Shown here: positions 45,908-58,235 of the stretch, in pieces | Layout: every line of letters begins with the position of its first letter | Position numbering within the stretch: position 1 is the stretch's first letter | Assembly: GCA_029962745.1 (NCBI GenBank) | Contig: CM057154.1 | Location: forward strand, 15,749,757-15,813,756 | Length of the DNA stretch: 64,000 nucleotides | Reading direction: 5' to 3' | Source of the DNA: Echinometra lucunter | Lineage: Eukaryota > Echinodermata > Echinoidea > Camarodonta > Echinometridae | Notes under the pieces: generated by a model | What the model was told of the DNA's origin: nothing | Seen by the model: only the letters and a program-made list of their open reading frames with translations | Databases searched by the model: none | Program-made: the position numbers and the translations under genes

Positions 45908-46474
45908 TGGCAATGTATACAGCCACACGCGTGTGTCTTTACCTTACGCCACGCGCGTGTGGTTGTATCCACAGCATCGACATGAGGATACTGCCACACT
46001 CGTCTGAATTCCCACTTATACTCTGTGCCGCGACAGCCATCGCTAGTGTGTATGTATGCACTGCACAAGCGATGTGTAAATTCATGCGACGGTGTGTTGC
46101 CAAACCCCAGAACTTGGATGGTCATGAAGGTTTTATCTCTTGAAATTCACTGAAATACAAACAATATTGTTACTATATTGTCACCTGCTTGCTGACCAGG
46201 TGAGAATAAAGTGAAAATATTGTTTGTATAATAAAGTGAAATCGAGAGATAAAACCTTCGTACCTTCCAAGTTTTGCAAGTTGAAACACATACCATCGCA
46301 TGAATACACATCGCTTGTGCAGTGCACATGCACACTAGCGATAGCTGTCGCGGCACAGACTTGAAGTGGGAATTCAGACAAATGTGGCTGTATCCTCATG
46401 TCGATGCAGTGGATACAACCACATGCGAGTGGCTGTAAGTTAAAGACACACGCGTGTGGCTGTATACACTGCCA
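45908..46474. mobile_element. Second long inverted repeat, arms ~265 bp
   Basis: The ends TGGCAATGTATACAGCCAC and GTGGCTGTATACACTGCCA lead into arms that pair almost throughout (CACACGCGTGTG, ATGAGGATAC, TGTGCCGCGACAGC, AAACCTTC), with a centre near 46180-46205. Only about 355 bp separates it from the previous foldback. Apparent ORFs in both directions mirror one another and come from the palindrome. Confidence 0.8.
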
Positions 46475-46489
46475 AAAAAAATTGTAGGG

Positions 46490-46806
46490 TGCGGAATGTG
46501 CCATACAAATGAAGATTGTTTGGGGGACCTTAAGTATGAGTATAATAAGAGAGACGAGCTTAGCTTTCAAGATTAAATTAGGTCACAAGGCTAAATGCGC
46601 AGAATGTGCCATACAAGTAAAATTGTGTGGGGGACATAAACTATGAGTATAATGAGAGAGACAAGGTTTCTTTAGCATGCAAGGTTAAATGCGCAGAACG
46701 CGCCATACAATTGAAAATTGTTTGGGGGACCTAAAGTATGAGTATAATAAGAGAGACAAGCTTAGCTATCAAGGTTAAATTAGGTCACAAGGTTAAATGC
46801 GCAAAA
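46490..46806 (+). repeat. ~110-bp tandem repeat, three units
   Basis: Units contain GGTTAAATGCGCAGAA(T/C)G, GCCATACAA, AAATTGTTTGGGGGACCT and AAAGTATGAGTATAATAAGA. The middle unit is shorter. Confidence 0.75.
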
Positions 46807-47842
46807 CGCACCATACGTCTTGTAAACCTGCTTGTAAACAAGAAAAAAAATTGGCATGTTGGAGGCAAAGACATTTAAGATGTATGGAGGCTTATGGAAC
46901 AAAAGGAATGTAGTTCCGCAGATGAATTTGTTTAGTGAAGAGGGCAGAGGCCAGGAACGCTGAAATGGTGAGAAATTGTGACTGGAATTTCGTTGGGACG
47001 TAAAGTATGGGAATGCCGCAAATGCAGCCCAGCCCAGCAGCAGCGGGAACGATGCACACAGCAATGAAACATTGTGGTGTTGACAACATTTCTAGGCAAA
47101 ATCAAAGCTATTTTCATCAAATAATTGGGAATCTGAGAGCTGAGAGGACAATGTGATATGTCAGAACATGATAACCTGGGAAAGTAGATATAATTTGAAA
47201 GTCATTTTGAACTCAATTATGGCCTTGTCCCATATCTAAAGTTTCGGCTGTGTCTGCACTGTATAATTGGCATGCGGACATGTCTGGTCCCATATTCTCC
47301 AGGTTTGCCAAGAAATTCTCATTCACCACAAGTAAGTCACAAAGTCACCTCAGAAATAAAATCCATCTGAAGATTAGCGAAAAGTCAATCCGCCATCAGA
47401 AAATACAGAATCGGTTCTATTTTTCCAGCAAACTTACATTGTAGCAAAGGCAAAACATGTGGGGCTTGATTTAAGTCGACTTCTTAATTCATTATGACTG
47501 CATGTAAATTCTTCTTGACTCATTATGTCTGAGTGCATGTGCAATATTTCAATCGTATAGACTACCTTTTATACAATTTTGATATAATATTACCAGTCTC
47601 TTGTATTACCATCTTTTCTAACGATCCTTGCATTATTTTTCACCTAGATCTATATATTTGTAATGACTATTTTAGAATCTTGTCTTTTTCACATTGCAGT
47701 TCCTCTTGTATTATGTCAGTTCAATTTCTAATCATTCCAAATTATGGTAACCTTTTATGCTCTCTATTTTTTTTTTTCACAGTCTTTCACATAATTACCG
47801 TACTTTTATATCATATCTTATATTTGAAGGGAAATTGTTTTA
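46807..47842. other. Gene-poor interval with one unassigned minus-strand ORF
   Basis: A minus-strand frame from 47089 to 46892 encodes 65 aa with two hydrophobic stretches (FIAVCIVPAAAGLGCICG and FLTISAFLASALF). I recognise no family, splice context or codon pattern strong enough to call a gene. The remainder to 47842 is A/T-rich and holds nothing else I can support. Confidence 0.3.
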
Positions 47843-48130
47843 GGCCAAGTAAAAAAAAATTATTAGTTTCTCGTCCTACCTTTTTGAAAAATAGGAGGAT
47901 GAGGGCACTCTTTTTTTCCCTTTTCACCGCACAAGACTATTCGTGTAGTCTAATTTCCATTCGTTCTTAAGTACGGTAATATATTTAGGCTGTGCATGTG
48001 CGAGGTTTAACGGCTGGAAACAGTGAAAATCAATCGGAATTTCGTCTTTTTATCGGTGGCAAAAAATTGATGCGGTGGCAAAAAACGATGCGGGCGGGGA
48101 CGAGAAACTAATAATTTTTTTTACTTGGCC
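47843..48130. mobile_element. Harbinger-like MITE with TTA duplication
   Basis: Inverted ends GGCCAAGTAAAAAAAAATTA and its complement, continuing through TTAGTTTCTCGTCC (about 34 bp). It is flanked by TTA at 47840-47842 and 48131-48133. G-rich ends with a 3-bp TWA duplication fit PIF/Harbinger. The centre has GATGCGGTGGCAAAAAA repeated. Confidence 0.75.
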
Positions 48131-48149
48131 TTAACTGCATTTTCATGTA

Positions 48150-48780
48150 TTCTTATGATTTCTTTTCTTTCTCTTCTCTCAGTTTCCTTTCCTCCTTTTC
48201 TCTTCCTTTGCTTTCTCTCTCTGTTTCTTTCCCTATCCATCTCTTTCTCCACCTTTCTCTAATTCTTTCTACTAGGAAGTAGTTGTATGTTGGTGAATTT
48301 TTTCAAGGTTTTTACTTTTTAGGCATCGTTACTTGATCTCATTTTTGCGTCTGTACAGCCAACTCTGCCCGAGACGAATATCTTGGGACCGAAGAAAATG
48401 CTTCGACTTTAATAGAGAGGGGTAAAAAACAATAGAAAATAAAGGAATGGGACCCAGTACAGACCTTCGACTTCGGCGATTATTCGACTTATGCGACTTC
48501 ATCTAATGCAGAGTTGACTGTATTTCTTTCTCTGTTTTTCTTCTGCTTTCTTCTCTCATCACCCTCTCTACTCCTTTCCCTCTCTCCCCCTTTCCCTCTC
48601 TCCCCTTTCCCTTCTCCTTCTCCATTTCCCTTTCTTTCTTTCATTCCTTCCTCTACGTGCTTATGCTCTCCAGTTCTTCTCTTTCAACCTAATTTCTCTT
48701 TTTTCCCCCTCTTTCCATATTCCCTTTTCCTCCTTTAACTTCTTACTCACTCTCAACTTTCCTCCTACAGCTCATGGCAT
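48150..48780 (+). repeat. Polypyrimidine tracts flanking a MITE
   Basis: CTTTCTCT-rich sequence at 48150-48265 and 48523-48770 surrounds the TA-flanked MITE at 48356-48520. The two tracts read as one original pyrimidine-rich region. Confidence 0.6.
48356..48520. mobile_element. TA-flanked MITE (CAGCCAACTCTGC)
   Basis: Ends CAGCCAACTCTGC and GCAGAGTTGACTG between TA dinucleotides (48354-48355 and 48521-48522), the Tc1/mariner target pattern. 165 bp, non-coding; the GACTTCGGCGATTATTCGAC block has internal symmetry. Confidence 0.75.
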
Positions 48781-50178
48781 AAATACTACATTTTCATATC
48801 TTTTTTTTTTTTTTCTAAGATCATTTCACATACATTAAATTCATTTTCAGTCTGTCTTTCTATGAGAGTACATGTATTTTCTTGTTAATGATTATGTAGC
48901 TTAATTTGTAATTGATTGTTAATTCACTTGCTGGTTATTTGTATGTAAACTGAATAATTTCAGCTCCCAGCTACATAAACCATTGAATGAATTAAATGAA
49001 TGAGTGCTAAGGTTCAATAGGGGCACTGAAAATGCGCTGTAAATCAAGAAATCTGGGTTTTTCGTTTTGTGACAATTTTTTTGCTTATCAGAAGGCGAGA
49101 AGCCATGAGTGCGATTGTATCACCGAAAAACAAATAACCCCCCCCCCCCCCCCAAGTACATGTACTTGTACAATAGATACCCCTGCCCCTGCTGCCCATA
49201 GGGTGTATGGCACTGGTACACTGGGCATTGTGCATGCTGAATTCAGAACACTGAACCAGAAACATTTCGCAAGTTTCATCCCTTTCTGGTTGTTTGACTG
49301 CAAAAAATATTATACAGTCAGTGCATAGCTAACTTGTAGATGTTGAATAATTATCATTTTCTTCACAGAAAATAAAACGTAACAATATGAAAAATTGGAA
49401 GAAAACTCACAAAAAGTGATTCAGATCCTTAATTACTGAAAGTAGCCACCCATTTGAGAGAGGTACGACATCACAAGCTCTAAGCAATGGTACAATGGTA
49501 TCATGGAGAGAACAAAATGGAAATAAATCTCCTATGATTGGCCTGTCGAATAATCCGCGGAAGTAGCTCGCTTAGGGCATGTGATGTCGTTTGCCTGTCA
49601 ACTGGGTTGCTAATTGCCGGGGGGATATAGAATGATGGACCTGAAACTTTGCCTTATATTTTCAGATTTTCTATCTTGTGTTTTATTTGAAAAATCAACA
49701 TTGTGATAAAAATAGATAAATGTATTCAACATACATTTATGAAGACAGGATTTTTTAAAGGTAAGTTAAGCTTTAGCTGAATAGATTGCTTCAAAGTGGT
49801 TGAATCTTTGGATGATTAGCACACGAGCACCTTGAGTCGTTGACCTCTGACAATGTCAGTAGAAAATGTTCTGATGAATGTGTCATACAACGTTGAAATG
49901 AGGTGATTCGCACTGCTAAAACTTTTTTTTATAGGAGGTCTGGATTGAAATTCTGGGCTCTGTAACTATTGAGCCCTGTGTTAAAATAGTTCACTTTTAG
50001 GGGTCAGGACCAAAATTTAAATGTACAGTATGCATAATTTAGCATATGAAGTGAATTTCTTGTAATCCCCCAAATGATTAGACACCTGTGTGTATGTACA
50101 ACTAATCTACCTTTCCCAATTGGTTTGGAACAATTTTTTCACACAGTCACATGACCAGAACTCCAGTATCCGTAAAAG
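48781..50178. other. Upstream region of TCHP
   Basis: Holds a C-run (49138-49153), A/T-rich sequence ending near 48990 in a TTGAATGAATTAAATGAATG tail typical of retroposon ends, and the presumed TCHP promoter and 5' UTR. I see no convincing TATA box or upstream exon boundary. Confidence 0.4.
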
Positions 50179-53100
50179 ATGGCTCTCCCCACCCTGCCAT
50201 CGTACTGGACCTCAAGGTACAAGAACATCCACGAGAGGGCGATGGTTCAGCGACGGAACCATGAAGAAGATTTCCGTGAGCAGTGGTCACATCGAGCCGA
50301 ATACTTCAAGACGAATGAGGTCCAGATGACCAAGCAAAATGCCTGGACATCTGATCAAAGTTTTCATGATAGGTAATGGTGAATTAAAACAGAAAAATAT
50401 GTTTTTTATTCTTCATCTTATTTTTACATGTCATTTAGCATGCAATTAAAAAAAAATGAAGATTATGGAATGAAGAAATACACAAAGTTTTTATTTTATA
50501 TCTGAAGCTAGCTGTTAGCAAAAATTTGTGTTTTTCCTTTATTTACTCAGATTGTTGTTAAAATCTATGAAAGAATTAATATCATGTCAAAACCTTGGCG
50601 GGGGGGGGGGGGCAGGTCAAAGGATACAAAGTGATGAAAGTACAAAATTATTTCAGTGTTAATAAAAATGATTTCCAAGTGTAGGTCATTAGTCTGAGAA
50701 AAAGATGAAATGTCCTTTTTCATATATCACTGTATGAATGAACATATCGCATGAAATTTAGTTACAATTTGTTGAATATTTTACGCAGCATGGATGCATT
50801 CAAGTCAAAGCATGAAAAAGAGATGAAAGCCCGTGAACTGAAGGAGAGGCGGAGAAGACTCCAACGCATGCTAAATGACGAAAGGAATCAGCTGGAAGCG
50901 GAGCTGAGGGGATTGTCTGGAGATAACTTTGCCAGATTGCAGGAGATGAGAGATAGGAGTGATGAGCTGAAAACCAGTAGGGAGACAAGTAGGAAACAGG
51001 TTGGTATAAAAGATATCCTTGGCAACACATTGAACTACATTTGTCACTCTCGATCCAGGGGGGATGTTCATAAAGCTGTTCGTAGAGTTGGCATAACTTT
51101 AGGCGTAACTTTACAAATGACTTGAATATGAAATGCAAAATATGATGCCCAATGTTTTTCTTGATGTTTTTTTTTTAATGTGACTGCATTTCCCATAATC
51201 TCAATTAAATTATGGTAAAAGATATACTTTGCAATAAAAACGTTGGTAAACAGTAGCAATGTTAATCTGCATCAGCATATGTCACCCATAGCTGATGCAG
51301 TGTACATTGAGAATCCCATTTGGCTTGCCATATTCAAGTCGTTTGTAAAGTCATTCGAACTTTGCAAACAGCTTTATGCAACACCCCCTAGGTAAGGTAA
51401 ATGGATTCCTATTGGGAAAATATTCTTTGAATGCTTAAGTCTCTTATTATAAAGTTGATACATGTATAGTAAGCTTAGTAGCAGCACCATGTAATTGCTT
51501 TTATGGCATTAATATGGAAAATTCTTTGTGGATGAGAGGAGAATTCCCCCCCCCCCTTCAAAAACAAGGCAAAGTTTTATCAGTTTAGCTGGTGAAGGAA
51601 ACGTTGGATTAAAGTTTATAGGGTTTAATATACAATTTATATCCCGATGGCTACCAGCATATTCTGCTTGTAGCTAGTGAAAGAAATACAGTATTGTGTA
51701 GACCCTCACTTTATTTTCAAGCGCTTTGTATGTTGGTTGTACATTGCAATATTCTGCTGTCTGAACAGCCACATCATTGAACACACATATTTAAAGATTG
51801 AGAACTTGGAAAAGGAACTCAAGGAAGATAATGTAATTTAGGGGAGATAGACCGGGAATGAAGAACTAAATTGACAGTGGAATATTTTATTTTGCCTTTT
51901 CTTAGATTGCTGATGAGAGATTGTACAACCATTGGAGACAGAATAACCCAGATCTCAGAAAAGTAAGTCTTTGAATGTTATAAAAGAAAACTAAAATAAC
52001 TGGAAGTGTCATAATAATCCAGAAGTGTGATGGGGTCATGTGTACTATTTTGCATGATTGCCAGAGTTTCAGTCTTTTCAAAGTTTTTAAAGTTTCACCT
52101 TGTGTGGTCATAAAAGTTGCAATATCTTAAGTCTGGGGTGACTGGGAAGTAAGTACGACAAAATAAGTAAGCATATAGCACTTTCTAGATCTCATTATTT
52201 CTTTCCTGACTTGTGAATGAGCTATGGATAAAAATTACATATGATGCTCTCTTGATTCTGGAGGAGGTGATGGCAGTGTAACAATGATAGAATGGAGAGT
52301 TGTATTTTTGAATTCACAGTGTTTTCTAGAGCTGTTGCCTTTTTTTCAGATTTTATGAAAAATGTGCATCAATAGGGACTAATGTATTTGCCAGCTGTAC
52401 ATTTTTCAACCTGCCTTTTGAATGATTGTTCATATATGGGAAAAGTTTTTTTTTTTTTTAAAGCTTTTATTTGAAATAACATGCAAGCATTATGAGCCCG
52501 ACAATCAATGCTCATAATATGGCCATGGGTATACACACATTTCTAGATACAAATGATGCCTTTTTCATTTTATTAGTGATAATTAAGCACTACAAACTCT
52601 TTTGACCCTTGACCTTAGCTCGAGTCTGATATGCACAAGCGCTATGTCACAAATGCGTGGGAAGGGCAAAAGGATGAGAAGGAGCAGCAGCTGGCTTCAG
52701 CCAGGGAGGAGGAGAGACTCCTGGAGGAGGCCATGGAGAGGGAGCGGCAGGCAGGGCTGGAGCTGGAGAGGCAGAGGGCGGAGTCCCGTCTGCAGGAGGA
52801 GAAAGCCATGGCTGCGCAACTCATCGACCAGGTCAAGGAACTCAAAGAGAGAGAACTGGAGGTGAGAAGAAATGGTGCTCTGACATTTCCTGCAACAGCA
52901 CTTTCTCCAGGCTTTATTTTGATCTGATGTCAGGATAGCAATCTGATTTTAGGCGAGATGTGGAGCTAGAGTTCGGTTTAGATACAGTGTTTGTTCAAGG
53001 GATAAATTTTGAAATTTGGTTAGTTAACCCGTTCGCAGTGGCACTGTTAGGTACTGACATTCCCCTCGAACGAAAATAATTCGACGAAGTGCGATAGCTC

Positions 53101-54151
53101 CACTGTTCCGTTGTTCCATATATGAGCTTGAGAACAGCTTGATTACCCTAGCGTGTCCGGCCGTGCGCTGCTCCTAGTAGTTTCAGTGTTCTTACAATAG
53201 ACATAGGTGGTAACAGGATCCACGAAACTGAAAGTCTCTGTAAACTCTTCACCGATCCTGTATGAGTCCACCATACACAAAACTTATCGATGGAAAGAAC
53301 AATACGTTTATTTCAAATGCTTCAAAAGTGAAAGAAACAAAAAGTTCATAGCAGGTAACTTCTGGAATGGTAGTTGATTTAATAACCTTTCTAATGGTTA
53401 CACACCCAATTTACACAAAAATTATTTTAAAAGGTTTATTTAAGCATTGGAATGGATCAAAATAACTGTTCTTTGGGAACCGACTATATATGGCTCCCGT
53501 ATATGAATTAGTTTTACGGAGCCGTGTATACCCGGCTCCCGTTGGCAATAGGGTTAAGAACATGAGGGGATGGTCTAATTTTTCCACCCCACTCCTGATA
53601 AATCTGTGATGACTGAAAAAGCTATAGACTTGACTGGAAATTTAAATTCCAACTTCTGAAATGTTAACTTTGTGATCCATTAGGCCGAGAGACTGAAAGC
53701 TGAGCAGGATGGTCTGGTCCAACAGCAGTGGGAGCTAGAAAAGCTGGAAGCAGAGAGGAAAGAGTTGGAAGAGCAAACGAAGAAGGCAGAGTTTGGACGA
53801 GCCCTCGTCAGTCAGTACAAGGCCAAACTTAGAAGGAGAGCCAGGCAGGTCCAAGAAGCTTTGGTATGTGATACAAGTTGTTTCTTGTGCTGAAAATCTC
53901 TGACATATATTTATCTCTTACTTTTTTGTACATTTGGAATCTTATTAATCTTATAACTTTATATTATTATCTGTATTTATGTTTTCATTTTCATGATTGA
54001 ATGATTGTTTACTGCCTAGTAAGTTTTTTTTCATAACTTGATTGTTTAATTCATTCGGAGATTTGTAAGCCCTTAGAAGCAATATATACTTTCCATTGCT
54101 AAATTTTATTCATTTTTTTTTTTTATTATTATTATTATCATTATTATGAAT

Positions 54152-54216
<65 letters not shown>

Positions 54217-56835
54217 TTGTTGTTGTTGTTGTCATTGATTTCCATTTAAAAAGAGATCTTGAATTAGTTATTGTATCAAGAAATTTTTAATACTGCGAAA
54301 ATAATGTGTATGCTCACCATTGCTCTGCCAAATATCTTTGAATGCAACTGATTATTAAGAAATAAGACAGACTCAGTAGAAAATAAACGATAGTCTCCGT
54401 TCATGTAGTAAAGCAAAATTTGCACATTTTAGAAAATACATGCCTACTGAGCAACTTCAATTTGATTGACTAAATTCAGCTGCACTTAAAGCTCATACCA
54501 AGGTAAAGGTTATCATCTGTATTTGACATGAACTTCATTGTGAGCCTGTTGCAAGCTAACAAGCAGAGGAGGAGAGTAGAAGCAAGCAGAGACAAAAGGG
54601 GTGCAAGGGACAGCTCTGGAATTGTAGTAGATGTTATTGCTTGTGGCAATAGTCCTGCCGGGGGCATCTTGATGCAATCTAACCAACGTTCGTACTGACG
54701 CACATTATATATTTGACAGGAACTTGATCGTAAGATCCTTGAATCTGTGGCAAGAAAGCAGGCAGAGGAGGAAAGTTTGAATGTCCAAAGACGGGAGAAG
54801 GCACAAGCTGATGCAGCATGGATGAAGCGGGTCATCGAAGAACAGCTCAAATTAGAGAAGGCTAGAGAAGCTGAACTAGATTCATTATTCAAGTGAGTGG
54901 CATTCAAAGCCATTATATTTTCGACAAGTTGTCTTAATGAGTAAACAGTGGTATTGTGTTTGTCTTTTTAATGAAGATATCTTCTAGAAAGTTAACAAAA
55001 TATGAATGTTCTGCTTCATTCTAGAAAGGTACTTACTTAAAATTTCAAGTTAGTATTTTAGAGGATACTCTTTGGACGCTAAGTTAGCACCCTTGCATAA
55101 TCGGCAGCATACGAAGTTCACATTTTACGCTCAGTCATGGAGTCTAATATCTACACAAAATATATTGATTTCCCCCAGAGGTGGCAACATTCACTTTTAA
55201 TTGTTTACATTCCTTACTCGATCAGCTTTCATGTGCTATCATTTACTATGTAGCTTTGTATTGGAAATTGAAAATAATTCAGCACACAGGGGTTCATGGC
55301 CCAGCGCACAAAGAGTTAAATGCTGTAACAAGTGATGAAATCATTCCATTCACGAGGTTCTGCCATAGAAAGCTTGTCTATCATTATAGAGTGTTGATTG
55401 TTTTTCCTCTTATCTAATGTCTCATGCCAACTTGTATCTCTTGGTTTGGTTTAGGGAGGAAGCGGCGCGTCAGTGGTCCAAGAGAGAAGCAGAATGGGAG
55501 AAGGAGAGACTGGCTCGAGAGAGACTTATGGCAGAGGTTAGATTGATTTGCTTGTTTGCTTGTTTATTTGGAGAACACAATGCTGTAACTATCATTATTT
55601 CTTATAAAATGTTGATGTGGATCCTCATCAAATGATTGCCAGAGATCTATCACATGACCAGTCTTTTATTTTACCTAACAGCAAAAGTTGCTAATGAATG
55701 GTACTTATGACTGGTAGTAATGACCGCTGTAAGGCTACTTTGCTTTTGGCTTCCCATACTATATAAAAGATTTTTCAAGTCACCAAAATATAAAACAAAT
55801 CATGCACATAAGTTGGTCGGGGTTAGTAAGAATTATCCACCCTCTATAACTTTGGAACAATCCAAAACACACTCTGTTTTGCCTCATGTGTTTCAGACAG
55901 TTCCAAAGTTACTGTCGGGTGGATAATTCGTACTAACGCCCTCTGTCATGTGCATTATTTCTACATTCCTAGCCTTATTCATTTTAAACAGATGGGGAGA
56001 GGTCAAGTTGATGAAAAACGTTTCATTGTTCTCCTGTATGCTTTATTTGAATAGTAGTAATAATTCCTAACCAGTGGTATGGGAAATTAGAAATCTCATG
56101 AAGGAGCCATCATAATAGCTCTTTACAAATACTGATATCATAAAGAAAATCAAAGGATATCAATACTACATGTCATTTTGCTACATTTCAATATTAATTG
56201 ATATGACTCTCAATGAATTTGGTAAAGTTGACAATTAAGAAAAGCTTTTGTTGAAATAAGATTAAAATCCCAAGGATATTTTGATTTTATACTTCTACAT
56301 TTCAAGCCACCAATATCATGCCGCATGGACATGGGAAGGTAGAGAACTCCGCAATTTCTCTTAACAAATGTAAACGAAACTCCAAGAATATTGAGCTATT
56401 TTGTTGTATATTTCCTTGTCCAGGTCCTGCAAGAACGACAGGAACAGCTTGAGGAGCAGGTAGAGGAGAATAGAAAGAGACAGGAAGAGTCATTACAGAG
56501 ACGAGAAGAACTTCTGAGAGACATGGAGATCGCTCAGCAGCTCACACAGAGGGAGAAAGAAGAAGAGGAGAGGAGGAAGGTGTCCACCAGGAGACAGTTT
56601 GAATCACAGGTAAGAAAGAGAAAGGAGATGTGAGGAATGAGAGAGAGAGAGAGAGAGAGAAAGAGGAGGGGGTGGGTAGAGAGACCAACAGAGAGGCAGT
56701 TGTAATGCAGACAAGAGGAGCTCTTGAGAGAAATGGAACCCCCTGAACAGGTCACACAGGGAGAAAGAAGAGAAGAGAGAGGAATTAACCAGTAGGGAGA
56801 GAAAGAGACAATAAGATAGAGACAGAGGTAGACAG

Positions 56836-56878
<43 letters not shown>

Positions 56879-58235
56879 ACAGAGAGGCAGTTGTAATGCA
56901 GACAAGAAGAGAAGAGTAAGGAATTAACCAGGACCAGATATAAAAGGGGGAGGGAGAGTAAGAGATAGACGCAGATGTAGACAGACAAGAAAGGGACAGA
57001 TACATGTAGAGAGAGAAAGAGAGAGAGAGAGAGAGGAAGGGACAAAGATGGAGACAGGCTTAGAGAGAGAAAGACAGAGACAGAAAGGGCTAGAAGAAGA
57101 CATGTATTATGAGAAAGGCAACAAGCAAAGAGAAAACCAAGTTGAACAAAGTTAGATGTTTGTCCATGCCACCAAATCTTGTCTTTCTTTGCCCTCTTTT
57201 CCCCAGTCTTCTACTTTCTACTGTTTTTTTCCTCTCCATTTTCTCCTCCTTTCCTTTCTGAAAGAGAATTAAAGTGAAAATTCTCACTCTTTTCGCACAT
57301 TTCAGATGACGGAAAGAGAGACAAGACGGAAGGAGGCCAAACTGAGGTTCCAGGAAGAGCTAGAGGCAGAGAGACAAGCGGAAGAGGATTATGAAGAGAT
57401 GCTGAGAGAGGAAGCATCCCGCTTAGCACTGGAAGATTATGAGCCAAAGGTAAGTCTTCAGTTGTCACATCGGTGATATCCTTTGTAAGGTATTTATCTA
57501 AAATTGCCGCACCAGACTGAAGGGAGGTATGGGCATCTCAATCATCATTTGTAAATTACAAGGTACATGTAAGTCTTCAGTTTTGTATCTGTATCTGTAT
57601 TTGGGTCAGCAAAATTTCCTCTCTAGACACATCCACAGCACATCATTAACATCCTTTGGAAGAACAATTATATGCATTTGCTATTCTCTACTCAGGGGAG
57701 AAACAAAGACATTTTGTTTGGCATTTGAAGATTACAAACACAACATAGGTTTTCTACTGTCACAACTTAGCATCCTTTGGAAATATATTTATTTGCATTT
57801 GCTTCTCTTGACTAAGGCAAGGTAAATGTCTTTATATATATGAAATGTTTAACTTAGTAAAGGTAGGCATAAGATGTTAGTCTAAGTGCAATATGTTGAG
57901 ATTAACATAATACCAACTCCAATAATTTGTTGGAATAAATCTGTAATGAGATTAAATTGTACCTGTTGTGGTCTGTCAAAGTCAAACATTGTTTCTTTTA
58001 TTTGTTTCTCCTTCTGTAGTCCTATCCTCGTACCACATCCAGATTGAGCAGTCGTCCAGAATCCACTGTACCCATGTCATCTAGACCAGGATCTACTCTA
58101 CCTGGACCGTTTGGAGGATCCAGACCCAATTCGAGACCAGGTTCCAGAGCTGGACCGAAATCAGGGCCTAGTCCTGGACCTGGAGCGGCACCCAGTGGAT
58201 GGCGTAGACCAGGTCCAATACCTGCCTGGGAGTGA
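50179..58235 (+). CDS. TCHP: Trichoplein keratin filament-binding protein (TCHP), 10 coding exons
   Basis: Exons: 50179-50372, 50789-50999, 51906-51962, 52619-52861, 53684-53863, 54720-54892, 55455-55536, 56424-56609, 57306-57449, 58020-58235. All are GT/AG with one continuous frame of 561 aa, stop TGA. The start MALPTLPSYW matches the vertebrate N-terminus exactly. The protein is an almost continuous E/K/R/Q-rich coiled coil with the family blocks YNHWRQNNPDLRK, AAWMKRVIEEQLKLEKAREA and REEAARQWSKREAEWEKER-like sequence. TCHP is known in vertebrates as a centriole/keratin-filament scaffold that activates Aurora A and restrains ciliogenesis. It is longer than human TCHP (498 aa), mainly through exon 10, a low-complexity tail of about 70 aa (SRPGSTLPGPFGGSRPNSRP) ending PIPAWE, where human ends KIAWN. 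The exon 2 donor (CAG|GTTGGT) is weak. Confidence 0.95.
51055..51391. mobile_element. MITE in TCHP intron 2
   Basis: Inverted ends GGGGGGATGTTCATAAAGC and GCTTTATGCAACACCCCC; inner AACTTTACAAATGACTTGAA has a complementary block near 51340. It begins only 55 bp after the exon 2 donor. Confidence 0.65.
53028..53553. mobile_element. TTAA-flanked piggyBac-like MITE in TCHP intron 4
   Basis: TTAA at 53024-53027 and 53554-53557; ends CCCGTTCGCAGTGG and CGTTGGCAATAGGG. The interior shows complementary GGAGCC and GGCTCC blocks near the right end. Non-coding. Confidence 0.65.
54152..54216 (+). repeat. (AGT)n microsatellite in TCHP intron 5
   Basis: About 20 AGT units followed by (TTG)n; preceded by (ATT)n. 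Confidence 0.9.
55801..55954. mobile_element. Hairpin MITE in TCHP intron 7
   Basis: Arms of about 55-60 bp: CATGCACATAAGTTGGTCGG and GCCCTCTGTCATGTGCAT at the edges, with GAATTATCCACCC / GGGTGGATAATTC and ACTTTGGAAC / GTTCCAAAGT inside. It would fold into a near-complete hairpin in the TCHP pre-mRNA. Confidence 0.7.
56637..57085 (+). repeat. GA-rich simple and tandem repeat in TCHP intron 8
   Basis: Repeated GAGAGAGA tracts (56637-56660, 56839-56875, 57008-57035) are separated by related blocks such as AGAGAGGCAGTTGTAATGCA (56690 and 56882). This block resembles the exon-8 purine-rich coding style, but it has stops and is intronic. Confidence 0.75.

Noticed and set aside
45790..46570. ORFs of 99-129 aa on both strands
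   Set aside because: They mirror each other because the region is a palindrome.
46892..47089. Minus-strand 65-aa hydrophobic ORF as a small membrane-protein gene
   Set aside because: No family recognised, overlapping ORFs in two other frames are as long, and no splice or upstream context supports it.
50800..51138. 112-aa minus-strand ORF opposite TCHP exon 2
   Set aside because: Shadow of the TCHP coding strand; TCHP homology and splice phase settle the strand.
54476..54913. 145-aa minus-strand ORF
   Set aside because: Mostly antisense to TCHP exon 6, with no similarity of its own.
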